Assembly: GCA_944386495.1 (NCBI GenBank)
Contig: CALXBE010000014.1
Span: forward strand, 1-52,821
Source of the DNA: an uncultured Gemmiger sp.
GTDB lineage: Bacteria; Bacillota; Clostridia; Oscillospirales; Ruminococcaceae
Direction: 5' to 3'
Length of the DNA: 52,821 bases
The notes below the pieces were generated by a model. The model did not search any database, was not told the DNA's origin, and saw only the letters and a list, made by a program, of their open reading frames with translations. Within the stretch, counting starts at the first letter, position 1. Each line of letters opens with the position of its first letter. Of the stretch, positions 7,877 to 16,348 are shown one piece after another. Made by a program: the position numbers and the translations under genes.

Positions 7877-7916
7877 AGGGCACCGCCGTCAGGCGGCTGC
7901 CCTTTTCCTGTTTTTT
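7877..7916 (+). terminator. Rho-independent terminator of the CobW cluster
   Basis: AGGGCA-CCGCC / GGCGG-(C)-TGCCCT (7877-7903) with a GTCA loop, then TTTCCTGTTTTTT. Confidence 0.85.
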
Positions 7917-7938
7917 CGGGGGAGAAACTCTCAAGAAC

Positions 7939-7964
7939 ACTTTACAACTTTACAAAAGTAAAGT
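7939..7964. promoter_or_regulatory. putative his-operon operator
   Basis: A perfect palindrome ACTTTAC-AAAA-GTAAAGT (7947-7964) fills the space between the -35 and -10 boxes. A third ACTTTAC half-site lies just upstream (7939-7945). The position predicts repression. The binding protein is not encoded in this window; a TrpR-superfamily HisR/YerC regulator is a candidate by pathway. Confidence 0.55.
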
Positions 7965-7969
7965 ATAAT
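7941..7969 (+). promoter_or_regulatory. sigma-A promoter of the histidine operon
   Basis: TTTACA (7941-7946), a 17-nt spacer, and TATAAT (7964-7969). The leader is short (about 48 nt) and holds no T-box or His-codon leader peptide that I can see. Confidence 0.8.
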
Positions 7970-8023
7970 AATTCAGTCCTCTTTTGTAGGAAACCAAGCT
8001 ATTAGGTAAAGGATGACAAGGTT

Positions 8024-9601
8024 ATGGAATTGGATCTGTGCAGTCTGAGCAGAGGCGAAAGTACAGCGCTTCTTTTGCGGGAAAGATTGGAAAAGCAGGG
8101 GTACCACTGCTATCGTATGGGCCGGTTTGAGGAATACAGCCTTTACCAGCAGTATGCCCGGTTCCTCAGCACGGAACAGGTCATTACCTTCACCGATTTG
8201 GACGGGCGGCTGCTGGCGGTCAAGCCGGATGTGACCTTGAGCATTGCCAAAAATGCTCAGCCCCAGCCCGGCCAGTGCAAGAAATATTATTATCAGGAAA
8301 AGGTCTACCGGCCCAGCCGGGAAAGCCATACCTTCCGGGAAATCAACCAGATGGGCGTGGAGTGTATCGGGGCGGTGGATAACAGCCTGGTTACCCAGAT
8401 CATCCGGTTGGGAATTGACGCCCTGGCACTTACCGGCTGCGATTTTGTGCTGGAAGTAGGGCACATGGGCTTTATCACCGGGCTATTGGAAGGACTGCAG
8501 GTCCCGGAAGAGATTCGGGGGGCCGTGCTGGAATGCCTTCGGAACAAGCAGGGGCATATTCTGGCCGAGTATGCCCGGCAGGGAAAACTTTCTCATGACT
8601 GTGCCGCCACCCTTCAGCGGGTCATTCTGCTGGAAGGGGAACTGGGCCCGGTGCTGGACCAGGCCCAGGCCATGGTCCTCAACACCAAAATGCAGGCAGC
8701 CCTGGACCAGCTGGAGGATATTGCAGGTATTCTGGGACATATCTCCCAGAAGGTCCGCCTTTCCCTCCGGCTGACCGGCGAGATGGAATACTACAACGGG
8801 GTGGTTATGGCCGGGTATGTAAAGGGCCTGCCCCGGTGTCTCCTCAAGGGGGGACAGTATGACCTGCTGGCCCGGCAGTTCACCCCCGGGGCAGGAGCCA
8901 TGGGCTTTGCCCTCTATCTGGACGAACTGGACGGCCTGAAAGAATCCGACGATACCTCCCCGGAGGAACCGGTGGTTCTGAATGTGGCCCTGCCCAAGGG
9001 CCGGCTGGGGGATAAGGTGTACGCCCTCATGGAAAAAATCGGGTACGGCTGCCCGGAGGATTACCAGGACAGCCGGAAACTGGTGGTGGAGAACCCTCAG
9101 GCGGGAATCCGGTACTTCCTGGTCAAGCCCAGCGATGTGGCGGTTTATGTGGAGCACGGAGCCGCCGACATCGGAATTGTAGGAAAAGATATTCTGGTGG
9201 AATCCGGGGCAGATGTGGACGAGCTGCTGGATACAGGGCTGGGCAAATGCAGAATGTGCGTGGCCGGGCCCAAGGACTTCCAGGAGGACGAAAGCCGTCC
9301 CCTTCGGGTAGCCACCAAGTTTGTGAACATTGCCAAGGACCACTTTTCCGGGAAAGGCCGGGTCATTGACATTATCAAGCTGAACGGAAGCATTGAGCTG
9401 GCTCCCATACTGGGGCTCTCCGATGTGATCGTGGATATAGTGGAGACTGGGACCACCCTGAAAGAGAACGACCTGGCAGTGCTGGAGGAGTTTATGCCCA
9501 TCAGCGCCCGGGTGATTGCCAACAAGTCCACCAGCAAGTTCAAGGAGACCCAGCTGAAAACCCTGCTGGCCAAGCTGGGGGAGGTACTGAAACATGATTA
9601 A
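8024..9601 (+). CDS. hisZG: fused HisZ-HisG ATP phosphoribosyltransferase (regulatory + catalytic)
   Basis: 525 residues joining two normally separate subunits. Residues ~1-310 are HisZ, a histidyl-tRNA-synthetase paralogue that gives histidine feedback control (YYYQEKVYRPSRE and FREINQMGVE resemble class II motif 2). Residues ~319-525 are the short-form HisG, which condenses ATP with PRPP in the first histidine step: VALPKGRLGDK, PSDVAVYVEHGAADIGIVG and the PRPP loop VETGTTLKEND near 475. HisZ is shorter than stand-alone versions. The frame is open through the junction, so this is a true fusion. It is first in the his operon; its last codons overlap the hisD start by 8 nt. Confidence 0.93.
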   Translation: MELDLCSLSRGESTALLLRERLEKQGYHCYRMGRFEEYSLYQQYARFLSTEQVITFTDLDGRLLAVKPDVTLSIAKNAQPQPGQCKKYYYQEKVYRPSRESHTFREINQMGVECIGAVDNSLVTQIIRLGIDALALTGCDFVLEVGHMGFITGLLEGLQVPEEIRGAVLECLRNKQGHILAEYARQGKLSHDCAATLQRVILLEGELGPVLDQAQAMVLNTKMQAALDQLEDIAGILGHISQKVRLSLRLTGEMEYYNGVVMAGYVKGLPRCLLKGGQYDLLARQFTPGAGAMGFALYLDELDGLKESDDTSPEEPVVLNVALPKGRLGDKVYALMEKIGYGCPEDYQDSRKLVVENPQAGIRYFLVKPSDVAVYVEHGAADIGIVGKDILVESGADVDELLDTGLGKCRMCVAGPKDFQEDESRPLRVATKFVNIAKDHFSGKGRVIDIIKLNGSIELAPILGLSDVIVDIVETGTTLKENDLAVLEEFMPISARVIANKSTSKFKETQLKTLLAKLGEVLKHD

Positions 9602-10880
9602 GATTTACGATTTCGATAAAGTAAGCCCTCAGGAAATTCTCAACCGGGACCTGCGGGCCGAGAAAAATGTGGAGGAAGTGGTGGACGCCATCATCGAGGA
9701 TGTCCGCCAAAGAGGGGATGAAGCCCTCATAGAGTACGCCCGAAAATTTGACGGGGCCGCTCTTGACTCGGTCCAGGTGACCCAAGAGGAGCTGGACCAG
9801 GCCATGGTCCAGACCGACCCGGAGTTCATCAAGACCCTGGAGATGGCTGCTGAGAATATCCGGGAATTCCACCGCCGTCAGGTCCACAAGGATATGGTTT
9901 ATAACGGCCGGGAAGGGGTTGTCCTGGGGCAGAAATACACCCCCATTGAGAAGGCTGGCGTTTATGTGCCGGGAGGCACTGCCGCCTACCCTAGCACTGT
10001 ACTTATGGATGTGATTCCTGCCCAGATTGCCGGGGTGTCTCAAATCGTAATGACCACTCCTGCGGGCAAGGACGGAAAGGTGAATCCGGTCATCCTGGCT
10101 GCCGCCCAGGTGGCAGGGGTGACCCAAATTATCAAAGCGGGGGGAGCCCAGGCCATTGCAGCCCTGGCTTACGGTACCCAGACCGTCCCCGCTGTGGATA
10201 AAATCGTAGGCCCCGGAAACATCTATGTAGCCACTGCCAAGCGGAAGGTGTTTGGGAAGGTGAGCATTGACATGATTGCCGGTCCCAGCGAAATTCTGGT
10301 GCTGGCTGACGGCACCTGCAACCCGGCCTGGGTGGCCGCCGACCTGCTCAGCCAGGCCGAGCATGACAAGCTGGCCAGCGCCGTACTGGTCACCGACAGT
10401 ATGCCTCTGGCCCTGGCGGTTCAGCAGGAGCTGGAAAAGCAGCTGCCCCTGCTCCCCCGGGAGGAGATTGCCCGGACCAGCATTGAGACCAACGGAAAAA
10501 TCGTGGTCACCACCGATATGTCCAAGGCGGTCCAGGCAGTCAACCTGATTGCCCCGGAGCACCTGGAAATCTGCACCGACCAGCCCTTTGCCCTTCTCCC
10601 CAGCATTAAAAATGCGGGAAGCATTTTCCTGGGTAAGAATGTCCCCGAGGCCCTGGGGGATTACTTTGCCGGACCCAACCACACCCTGCCTACCAGCGGT
10701 ACCGCCCGGTTCAGCAGTCCTTTGAGTGTGGACGATTTTGTCAAGAAATCCAGCTTTATCTATTATGACCGCTCTGCCCTGGAAAAGGTCCAGGAACGGG
10801 TAGCGGACTTTGCCATGCGGGAGGGGCTTCAGGCCCACGCCCGGAGTGTGACCATCCGGTTTGAGGAGGAAAAACAATGA
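9594..10880 (+). CDS. hisD: histidinol dehydrogenase
   Basis: 428 residues, normal length. It catalyses the last two steps, histidinol to histidinal to histidine, with NAD and zinc. Visible signatures are IVGPGNIYVATAKR, the SQAEHD metal/catalytic segment and AGPNHTLPTSGTARF with the catalytic His. Both ends overlap neighbours (8 nt with hisZG, 4 nt ATGA with hisC), indicating tight translational coupling. Confidence 0.97.
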   Translation: MIKIYDFDKVSPQEILNRDLRAEKNVEEVVDAIIEDVRQRGDEALIEYARKFDGAALDSVQVTQEELDQAMVQTDPEFIKTLEMAAENIREFHRRQVHKDMVYNGREGVVLGQKYTPIEKAGVYVPGGTAAYPSTVLMDVIPAQIAGVSQIVMTTPAGKDGKVNPVILAAAQVAGVTQIIKAGGAQAIAALAYGTQTVPAVDKIVGPGNIYVATAKRKVFGKVSIDMIAGPSEILVLADGTCNPAWVAADLLSQAEHDKLASAVLVTDSMPLALAVQQELEKQLPLLPREEIARTSIETNGKIVVTTDMSKAVQAVNLIAPEHLEICTDQPFALLPSIKNAGSIFLGKNVPEALGDYFAGPNHTLPTSGTARFSSPLSVDDFVKKSSFIYYDRSALEKVQERVADFAMREGLQAHARSVTIRFEEEKQ

Positions 10881-11947
10881 GCCGCTTTTTTACCAAGACC
10901 CTGGAGGAGCTGGAACCCTATGTGCCGGGGGAACAGCCCCAGAACCAGAAATACATCAAGCTGAACACCAACGAAAACCCCTATCCGCCCAGCCCCTGGG
11001 TGAAGGAGGTGCTGACAGCGGACGAGGCGGACAAGCTCCGGCTTTATTCCGACCCCACCTGTAAAACGCTGGTGGACGCCCTTTCCGCCCGGTACGACCT
11101 GGAGCCGGACCAAATCATGCTGGGAAACGGCAGCGATGAGGTGCTGGCCTTTGCAGTCCGTGCCTTCTGCGATGAGAATACCCCTCTGGTTTTTCCGGAT
11201 GTGACCTATGGCTGCTATCCCATCTGGGCCAGCCTTAACCGGATCTCCACCAAAATCATTCCTTTGGAGGAGGATTTCTCCATCGACCCCACCAAGTACT
11301 ATAACGCCGGGGGAACCATCGTTCTGGCCAATCCAAACGCGCCTACCGGTATGGCCCTCACCCGGGACCAGATGGAGGGAATCCTGAAAAACAATCAGGA
11401 AAATGTGGTGATTGTGGACGAGGCCTATGTGGATTTCGGGGCGGAAAGCTGCCTGAATCTTATCCCCTACTACGATAATCTGGTGGTGGTCCAGACTTTC
11501 AGCAAGAGCCACAATCTGGCAGGAGCCCGGGTGGGCTACGCCATGGCCCAGGCTTCCCTCATTGAGGACCTGAATCGAATCAAGTTCAGTTTCCACCCCT
11601 ACAACATCAACCGGCTTTCCATGCTGGCGGCAGCCGCCAGCATCCAGGATGTGGCCTACTTCCGGAACTGCTGTGAGAAAATCATCCGCACCAGGGAGGA
11701 AACCGCCAAAACCCTGAAAGAGATGGGGCTGGAAGTGCTGCCCAGCAAGGCAAACTTCCTCTTTGCCCGGACGGACCGGATTCTGGGGGCGGACCTGTAT
11801 AAATCCCTGAAAGCCCGTGGAGTGCTGGTCCGTCACTTCGGAAAACCCCGCACCGCACCCTATGTGCGTATCACCATAGGCACCGACGAGGAAATGAAAG
11901 CATTTTTGAATATCCTGGGGGATCTGCTCCGGGGACAAGGAGCTTAA
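10877..11947 (+). CDS. hisC: histidinol-phosphate aminotransferase
   Basis: 356 residues, class I/II PLP-dependent aminotransferase converting imidazole-acetol phosphate to histidinol phosphate. It shows the N-terminal KLNTNENPYPPSP, LANPNAPTG, VDEAYVDF and the PLP lysine Lys210 in FSKSHNLAGARVGY. It starts on the ATGA shared with the hisD stop and ends 1 nt before hisB. Confidence 0.96.
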   Translation: MSRFFTKTLEELEPYVPGEQPQNQKYIKLNTNENPYPPSPWVKEVLTADEADKLRLYSDPTCKTLVDALSARYDLEPDQIMLGNGSDEVLAFAVRAFCDENTPLVFPDVTYGCYPIWASLNRISTKIIPLEEDFSIDPTKYYNAGGTIVLANPNAPTGMALTRDQMEGILKNNQENVVIVDEAYVDFGAESCLNLIPYYDNLVVVQTFSKSHNLAGARVGYAMAQASLIEDLNRIKFSFHPYNINRLSMLAAAASIQDVAYFRNCCEKIIRTREETAKTLKEMGLEVLPSKANFLFARTDRILGADLYKSLKARGVLVRHFGKPRTAPYVRITIGTDEEMKAFLNILGDLLRGQGA

Positions 11948-11948
11948 T

Positions 11949-12539
11949 ATGCGGACAGTTACTGTGGAACGAAATACCAGGGAAACCCAGATTTCCCTTA
12001 CCCTGGGCCTGGACGGGACCGGAAAGGTCCGGATAGATACTGGCTGTGGATTTTTGGACCATATGCTGGAACTGTTTGCCCGCCATGGCCGGTTTGACCT
12101 GGACCTGAAATGCAAGGGGGACCTGAATGTGGACGCCCACCACACCACCGAGGATGTGGGGATCGTTCTGGGAAAAGCCTTTGCCCAGGCATTGGGGGAT
12201 ATGCGGGGAATCACCCGGTACGGCAGCTTTATCCTGCCTATGGATGAGGCCCTGGTCATCTGCGCTGTGGACATCAGCGGCCGGGCCGCCCTGGGCTACC
12301 AGGTGGAGCTGCCCGCCGCCCGGGTGGGGGATTTTGACACGGAGTGCGCCAAGGAATTCTGGTGGGCTCTGGCCCGGAATCTGCCGGGGACCCTCCACTT
12401 CAAACAGCTGGCAGGGGAGAACGCCCACCATATTCTGGAAGCCTGCTTCAAGGGAATGGGACGGGCCCTGGGTCAGGCAGCGGCCCTGGACCCCAAACTG
12501 GGGGATGAGATCCCCTCTACCAAGGGGCTGCTGGTATGA
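11949..12539 (+). CDS. hisB: imidazoleglycerol-phosphate dehydratase
   Basis: 196 residues, the monofunctional HisB of Gram-positives without the phosphatase domain. That activity is supplied by hisK at the operon end. The manganese-binding histidine motifs GFLDHML, DVDAHHTTED-type (NVDAHHTTED) and NAHHILEACFK are intact. AAGGAG precedes the ATG, and its end overlaps hisH by 4 nt. Confidence 0.97.
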   Translation: MRTVTVERNTRETQISLTLGLDGTGKVRIDTGCGFLDHMLELFARHGRFDLDLKCKGDLNVDAHHTTEDVGIVLGKAFAQALGDMRGITRYGSFILPMDEALVICAVDISGRAALGYQVELPAARVGDFDTECAKEFWWALARNLPGTLHFKQLAGENAHHILEACFKGMGRALGQAAALDPKLGDEIPSTKGLLV

Positions 12540-13144
12540 TCGGGATACTGGATTACGGGGTGGGCAACCTGTTCAGCCTGTCCAGCAGCCTGAAGGCTCT
12601 GGGCCAGGAAGTGACCGTTACCGCCGATCCCCGGGAACTGGACCGGGCAGACCGTATCATTCTGCCGGGGGTCGGCGCCTTTGGGGACGCCATGTCCAAA
12701 CTGGAACAGACCGGCCTGGTGCCGGTAGTCCGGGAGATGGCATCCCAAAAGCCTCTGCTGGGCATTTGCCTGGGCATGCAGCTTCTCTTTGAGGAAAGCC
12801 TGGAATATGGCCGCCATAAAGGGCTGGGATTCATCCCCGGTCAGGTGGCTCCCCTTCGCCCTGACCTGAAGGACCAGGGATTGAAAGTCCCGCACATGGG
12901 CTGGAACGCCCTCCATATTTTGAAGGACGACCCTCTCTTCCAATATATCCAGGAGGGGGAACATGTCTACTATGTACACAGCTATTACGGCAAAGACTGC
13001 ATGGAAAGCACCCTGGCCACCAGCGATTACTCCATCCCGGTCACCGGAGTGGTACGCCAGGGCCTTGTGTGGGGCTGCCAGTTCCACCCGGAAAAGTCCG
13101 GGGATACGGGCCTGAGAATCCTGAAAGCCTTCAGCCAACTCTAA
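12536..13144 (+). CDS. hisH: imidazole glycerol phosphate synthase, glutamine amidotransferase subunit
   Basis: 202 residues, class I glutaminase that feeds ammonia to HisF. The triad is intact: Cys78 in GICLGMQLLFE, His184 and Glu186 in CQFHPEKSG. The oxyanion segment PGVGAFGDAM is present. It starts within the hisB stop (ATGA) and is followed by hisA after 12 nt. Confidence 0.97.
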   Translation: MIGILDYGVGNLFSLSSSLKALGQEVTVTADPRELDRADRIILPGVGAFGDAMSKLEQTGLVPVVREMASQKPLLGICLGMQLLFEESLEYGRHKGLGFIPGQVAPLRPDLKDQGLKVPHMGWNALHILKDDPLFQYIQEGEHVYYVHSYYGKDCMESTLATSDYSIPVTGVVRQGLVWGCQFHPEKSGDTGLRILKAFSQL

Positions 13145-13156
13145 GGAGGAATCCCT

Positions 13157-13870
13157 ATGTATATTCTCCCCGCCATTGACCTGCGGGCTGGCCAGGTGGT
13201 CCGGCTCTATCAGGGAGACTACGACCAGATGACCGTTTACGGTCAGGACCCGGCGGCTCAGGCCCTGGCTTTCCGTCAGGCGGGAGCCAGCCAGCTCCAT
13301 CTGGTAGACCTGGACGGGGCCAAGGACGGCACCACCGCCAACTATGAAAGCATCCGTTCCATTGCCGCTCTGGGCGGCTTCTCCATTGAAGTGGGGGGCG
13401 GAATCCGCACCCAGCAGAGAATCGAGGACTACCTTGCCCTGGGAGTGGAGCGGTGTATTCTGGGCACTGTAGCGGTGGAGGATTTCGACTTTACTGCCCG
13501 GATGGCTAAAGAGTACGGCTCCCATATTGCGGTGGGAGTGGATGCCCGGGATGGCTATGTAGCCATCAAGGGTTGGAAGGAACTGAGCGGGGAGAAGGGA
13601 ATCGACTTCTGCCGCCGGTTGGCGGATGTGGGGGTCAGTACCGTTATTTACACCGACATCAGCCGGGACGGCGCCATGGCCGGAACCAATCTGGAGCTCT
13701 ATCGCCAGCTCACTGCCATCCAGGGGCTCAACATCATTGCCAGCGGGGGAATCAGCTTTGAACCGGAGCTGACCCAGCTGAAAGAGATGGGGGTCTGGGG
13801 GGCTATTCTGGGCAAATCCCTCTACACCGGAGCATTGAATTTAACGAATTGTATAAAAATTGCAGAATAA
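13157..13870 (+). CDS. hisA: ProFAR isomerase
   Basis: 237 residues, TIM-barrel enzyme isomerising ProFAR to PRFAR. Asp8 (LPAIDLRAG) and the second catalytic Asp in YTDISRDGAM are present, as are the phosphate-binding VGGGIRTQ and ASGGIS loops. A very strong AAGGAGG Shine-Dalgarno precedes the ATG. There is no sign of a PriA-type dual role, and the trp genes are absent here. Confidence 0.96.
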   Translation: MYILPAIDLRAGQVVRLYQGDYDQMTVYGQDPAAQALAFRQAGASQLHLVDLDGAKDGTTANYESIRSIAALGGFSIEVGGGIRTQQRIEDYLALGVERCILGTVAVEDFDFTARMAKEYGSHIAVGVDARDGYVAIKGWKELSGEKGIDFCRRLADVGVSTVIYTDISRDGAMAGTNLELYRQLTAIQGLNIIASGGISFEPELTQLKEMGVWGAILGKSLYTGALNLTNCIKIAE

Positions 13871-13889
13871 TACAAAGAGTTGGTAAGCT

Positions 13890-14645
13890 ATGATTACAAA
13901 ACGGATTATTCCTTGTCTGGATGTGAAAAACGGCCGGGTGGTCAAGGGGGTCAACTTTGAAGGGCTCCGGGACATGGCCGACCCGGTGGAGATGGCCCGG
14001 ATGTACAACCGGGCCGGGGCAGACGAGCTGGTGTTTTATGATATTACCGCCAGCTATGAAGGCCGCACCCTCTTTACCGACATCCTCACCCAGGTGGCCC
14101 GGGAGATTTTCATCCCTCTGACGGTGGGAGGAGGAATCAACACCCTGGAGGACTTTGACCGGGTGCTGAAATGCGGTGCAGACAAGGTCAGTGTCAACAG
14201 CGGCGCCATCCGGGACCCGGGGCTTATCTCCCGGGCCGCCCGCCGGTATGGGGACCAGTGCGTGGTCCTCAGCGTGGATGTAAAGCGGGTGGATGGGCAG
14301 TTCCGGGTCTTTGCCAAGGGAGGCCGGGAGGACACCGGGCTGGATGCTCTGGACTGGATCGTGCAGGGAGTGAAAAACGGCGCCGGGGAAATCTGCCTTA
14401 ACAGCATTGATACCGACGGAGTGAAACAGGGGTTTGACCTGGAAATGCTGGATGCCGTGGCAGCTTTGGTGGATGTGCCCATCATTGCCAGCGGCGGGGC
14501 AGGCTGCAAGGAGGATTTCCTGGAACTGTTCCACCACAAAGGAATGGATGCAGGTCTGGCCGCCAGCATTTTTCATGCCCAAAAAGTTCCCATTGGGGAG
14601 TTGAAAAAATACCTCCGATATAATAATATAGAGGTAAGACTTTGA
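13890..14645 (+). CDS. hisF: imidazole glycerol phosphate synthase, cyclase subunit
   Basis: 251 residues, TIM barrel that converts PRFAR plus ammonia to imidazole glycerol phosphate and AICAR. The catalytic residues are Asp11 ([12 protein letters not shown]) and Asp130 ([10 protein letters not shown]); the phosphate loops VGGGINT and ASGGAG are intact. It lies 19 nt after hisA with a weak ribosome site, so it probably depends on coupling. Confidence 0.97.
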   Translation: MITKRIIPCLDVKNGRVVKGVNFEGLRDMADPVEMARMYNRAGADELVFYDITASYEGRTLFTDILTQVAREIFIPLTVGGGINTLEDFDRVLKCGADKVSVNSGAIRDPGLISRAARRYGDQCVVLSVDVKRVDGQFRVFAKGGREDTGLDALDWIVQGVKNGAGEICLNSIDTDGVKQGFDLEMLDAVAALVDVPIIASGGAGCKEDFLELFHHKGMDAGLAASIFHAQKVPIGELKKYLRYNNIEVRL

Positions 14646-14679
14646 AGAGTGCCCCGGAGCGCCGGGGGGAGTTGACAGT

Positions 14680-15315
14680 ATGGATTTGAAATTTGATGAA
14701 AAGGGTCTGATTCCGGCCATTGTCCAGGATCACTACACCAAGCAGGTGCTGACCCTTGCCTATATGAACCGGGAAACCCTGGCTCTTACCATTGCGGAAA
14801 AGCGGACGGTTTTCTGGAGCCGGAGCCGTCAGGAAATCTGGCGGAAAGGGGAGACCAGCGGAAACATCCAGCGGGTGGTCTCCATCACTGCCGACTGTGA
14901 CGGGGATGCCCTGGTGGTGGAGGTGGTCAAGGACGGACCTGCCTGCCACACCGGAGCGGAAAGCTGTTTCTTCAATGAAGTCTATGTTTCGGATGAGCTG
15001 AAACCCTTCGCCTGGGAAGGTCTTTACCAGATGCTGAAAGGCCGGAAGGACACCCCCAAGGAGGGCAGCTACACCACCTACCTGTTTGAAAAAGGGATGG
15101 ATAAGATCCTGAAAAAGGTAGGGGAGGAATCCACCGAGGTGATCGTCGCCGCCTGTAAGCGGGACAAAGAGGAGACCATTTATGAAATCGCCGACCTGGC
15201 TTATCATGTAATGGTACTCATGGTAGAAATGGGAATCACGGTGGAGGATATCACCAAAGAAGAAGAAAAGCGCCATGTGATTGACCACAAGGTCAAGCAA
15301 GAAAGGATGCAATGA
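14680..15315 (+). CDS. hisIE: bifunctional phosphoribosyl-AMP cyclohydrolase / phosphoribosyl-ATP pyrophosphatase
   Basis: 211 residues. The N-terminal HisI domain (~1-115) carries the zinc/metal motifs [10 protein letters not shown] and [13 protein letters not shown], and FWSRSRQE. The C-terminal HisE helical domain (~118-211) carries [10 protein letters not shown] and the [11 protein letters not shown] segment. The fusion performs steps 2 and 3. GGGGGAG lies upstream of the ATG, and its stop overlaps the hisK start. Confidence 0.96.
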   Translation: MDLKFDEKGLIPAIVQDHYTKQVLTLAYMNRETLALTIAEKRTVFWSRSRQEIWRKGETSGNIQRVVSITADCDGDALVVEVVKDGPACHTGAESCFFNEVYVSDELKPFAWEGLYQMLKGRKDTPKEGSYTTYLFEKGMDKILKKVGEESTEVIVAACKRDKEETIYEIADLAYHVMVLMVEMGITVEDITKEEEKRHVIDHKVKQERMQ

Positions 15316-16139
15316 TGGCAGACTATCGCAGCAGCAGCGTACACAACCATTCCAACCTTTGCGACGGAAAATCCAGCCTGGGAGATATGGCTTATGCCTC
15401 CTGGCAGGCCGGGGTCCAGACCCTGGGCTTCTCGGGCCACAGCCATACCCCCTGCGACCTGGAATACTGCATGAGCCCCGGACGGACTGCTCAGTACAAG
15501 GCAGAAATTGCCCGGCTGAAAAAGCAGTATGCCGGAAAGATGGACATTCTCTGCGGCCTGGAGTGGGACGAATTTTCTGATACCGAACCCAGCTGGTATG
15601 ACTACTGGATCGGAAGCGTTCATTATATTCAGGGACCCAAGACCGGCAAATACTACGAAATTGACTGGCGTCCTCAGGACCTGCTGGAATGCCTGCAGGA
15701 GGAGTTTGAGGGCAACGGTCTGGCCATGGCAAAACATTACTTTGACCATGTGGCCCAGGTGGCAGCCAAGCAGCCCACCATTCTGGGGCACTTTGACCTG
15801 ATCAAAAAGCTGAACTGCACCGGCAGTTTCTTCGACGAGGAGAGCGCCGAGTACAAGGAAGTTGCTCTGGATGCCCTGCGCCGTGCCTTCGAGGACTGCA
15901 AGGTGCTGGAAATCAACACCGGCGGCGCTTACCGGGGCTACCGGAATGATTTCTATCCCGCCCTCTTCCTGCTGGAGGAGTGGAAGAAGCTGGGAGGCCA
16001 GGTGGTCATCACCGGAGATGCCCACGACACCAAGTCCATTCTCTGGGGCTTTGAGGAAGCCGCAGCCTACGCAAAACAGGCTGGCTTCACCCACAGCGTT
16101 ATCCTTACCGCCAAGGGCTTTGAGGAAGCAGAGCTGTAA
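15312..16139 (+). CDS. hisK: histidinol-phosphatase, PHP family
   Basis: 275 residues, metal-dependent PHP phosphoesterase removing phosphate from histidinol phosphate. Metal ligands are visible in [35 protein letters not shown] and TGDAHDTKS. It begins ATGATG overlapping the hisIE stop and is followed by a terminator, ending the operon. It complements the monofunctional HisB, so the window holds a complete pathway from PRPP/ATP to histidine. Confidence 0.93.
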   Translation: MMADYRSSSVHNHSNLCDGKSSLGDMAYASWQAGVQTLGFSGHSHTPCDLEYCMSPGRTAQYKAEIARLKKQYAGKMDILCGLEWDEFSDTEPSWYDYWIGSVHYIQGPKTGKYYEIDWRPQDLLECLQEEFEGNGLAMAKHYFDHVAQVAAKQPTILGHFDLIKKLNCTGSFFDEESAEYKEVALDALRRAFEDCKVLEINTGGAYRGYRNDFYPALFLLEEWKKLGGQVVITGDAHDTKSILWGFEEAAAYAKQAGFTHSVILTAKGFEEAEL

Positions 16140-16150
16140 TCTGATATTGA

Positions 16151-16188
16151 AAAAGGACCATCCCTCAAAAGATGGTCCTTTTTGTTTT
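16151..16188 (+). terminator. Rho-independent terminator of the histidine operon
   Basis: AAAAGGACCATC (16151-16162) pairs with GATGGTCCTTTT (16171-16182), followed by TGTTTT. Confidence 0.88.
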
Positions 16189-16250
16189 AGAAAGGTAGCA
16201 GGGCAGATGGTTGCCGCCCTTGCACCGGAAAGGAAAATCCCTCCCATAAA

Positions 16251-16289
16251 CTAAAAACAGGCCGCCGCTGATTTTTCAGCGACGGCCTG
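16251..16289 (-). terminator. terminator of the dehydratase/activase operon
   Basis: A 14-bp stem with one mismatch (16258-16271 with 16276-16289, TTTT loop). Reading the reverse strand, TTTTTAG follows it. Confidence 0.75.
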
Positions 16290-16348
16290 CCGTATTTTAA
16301 GAAATATGGGTGGGACCCTTTTTCTCTGCTTTAGAAGAAAAAGCCTTT

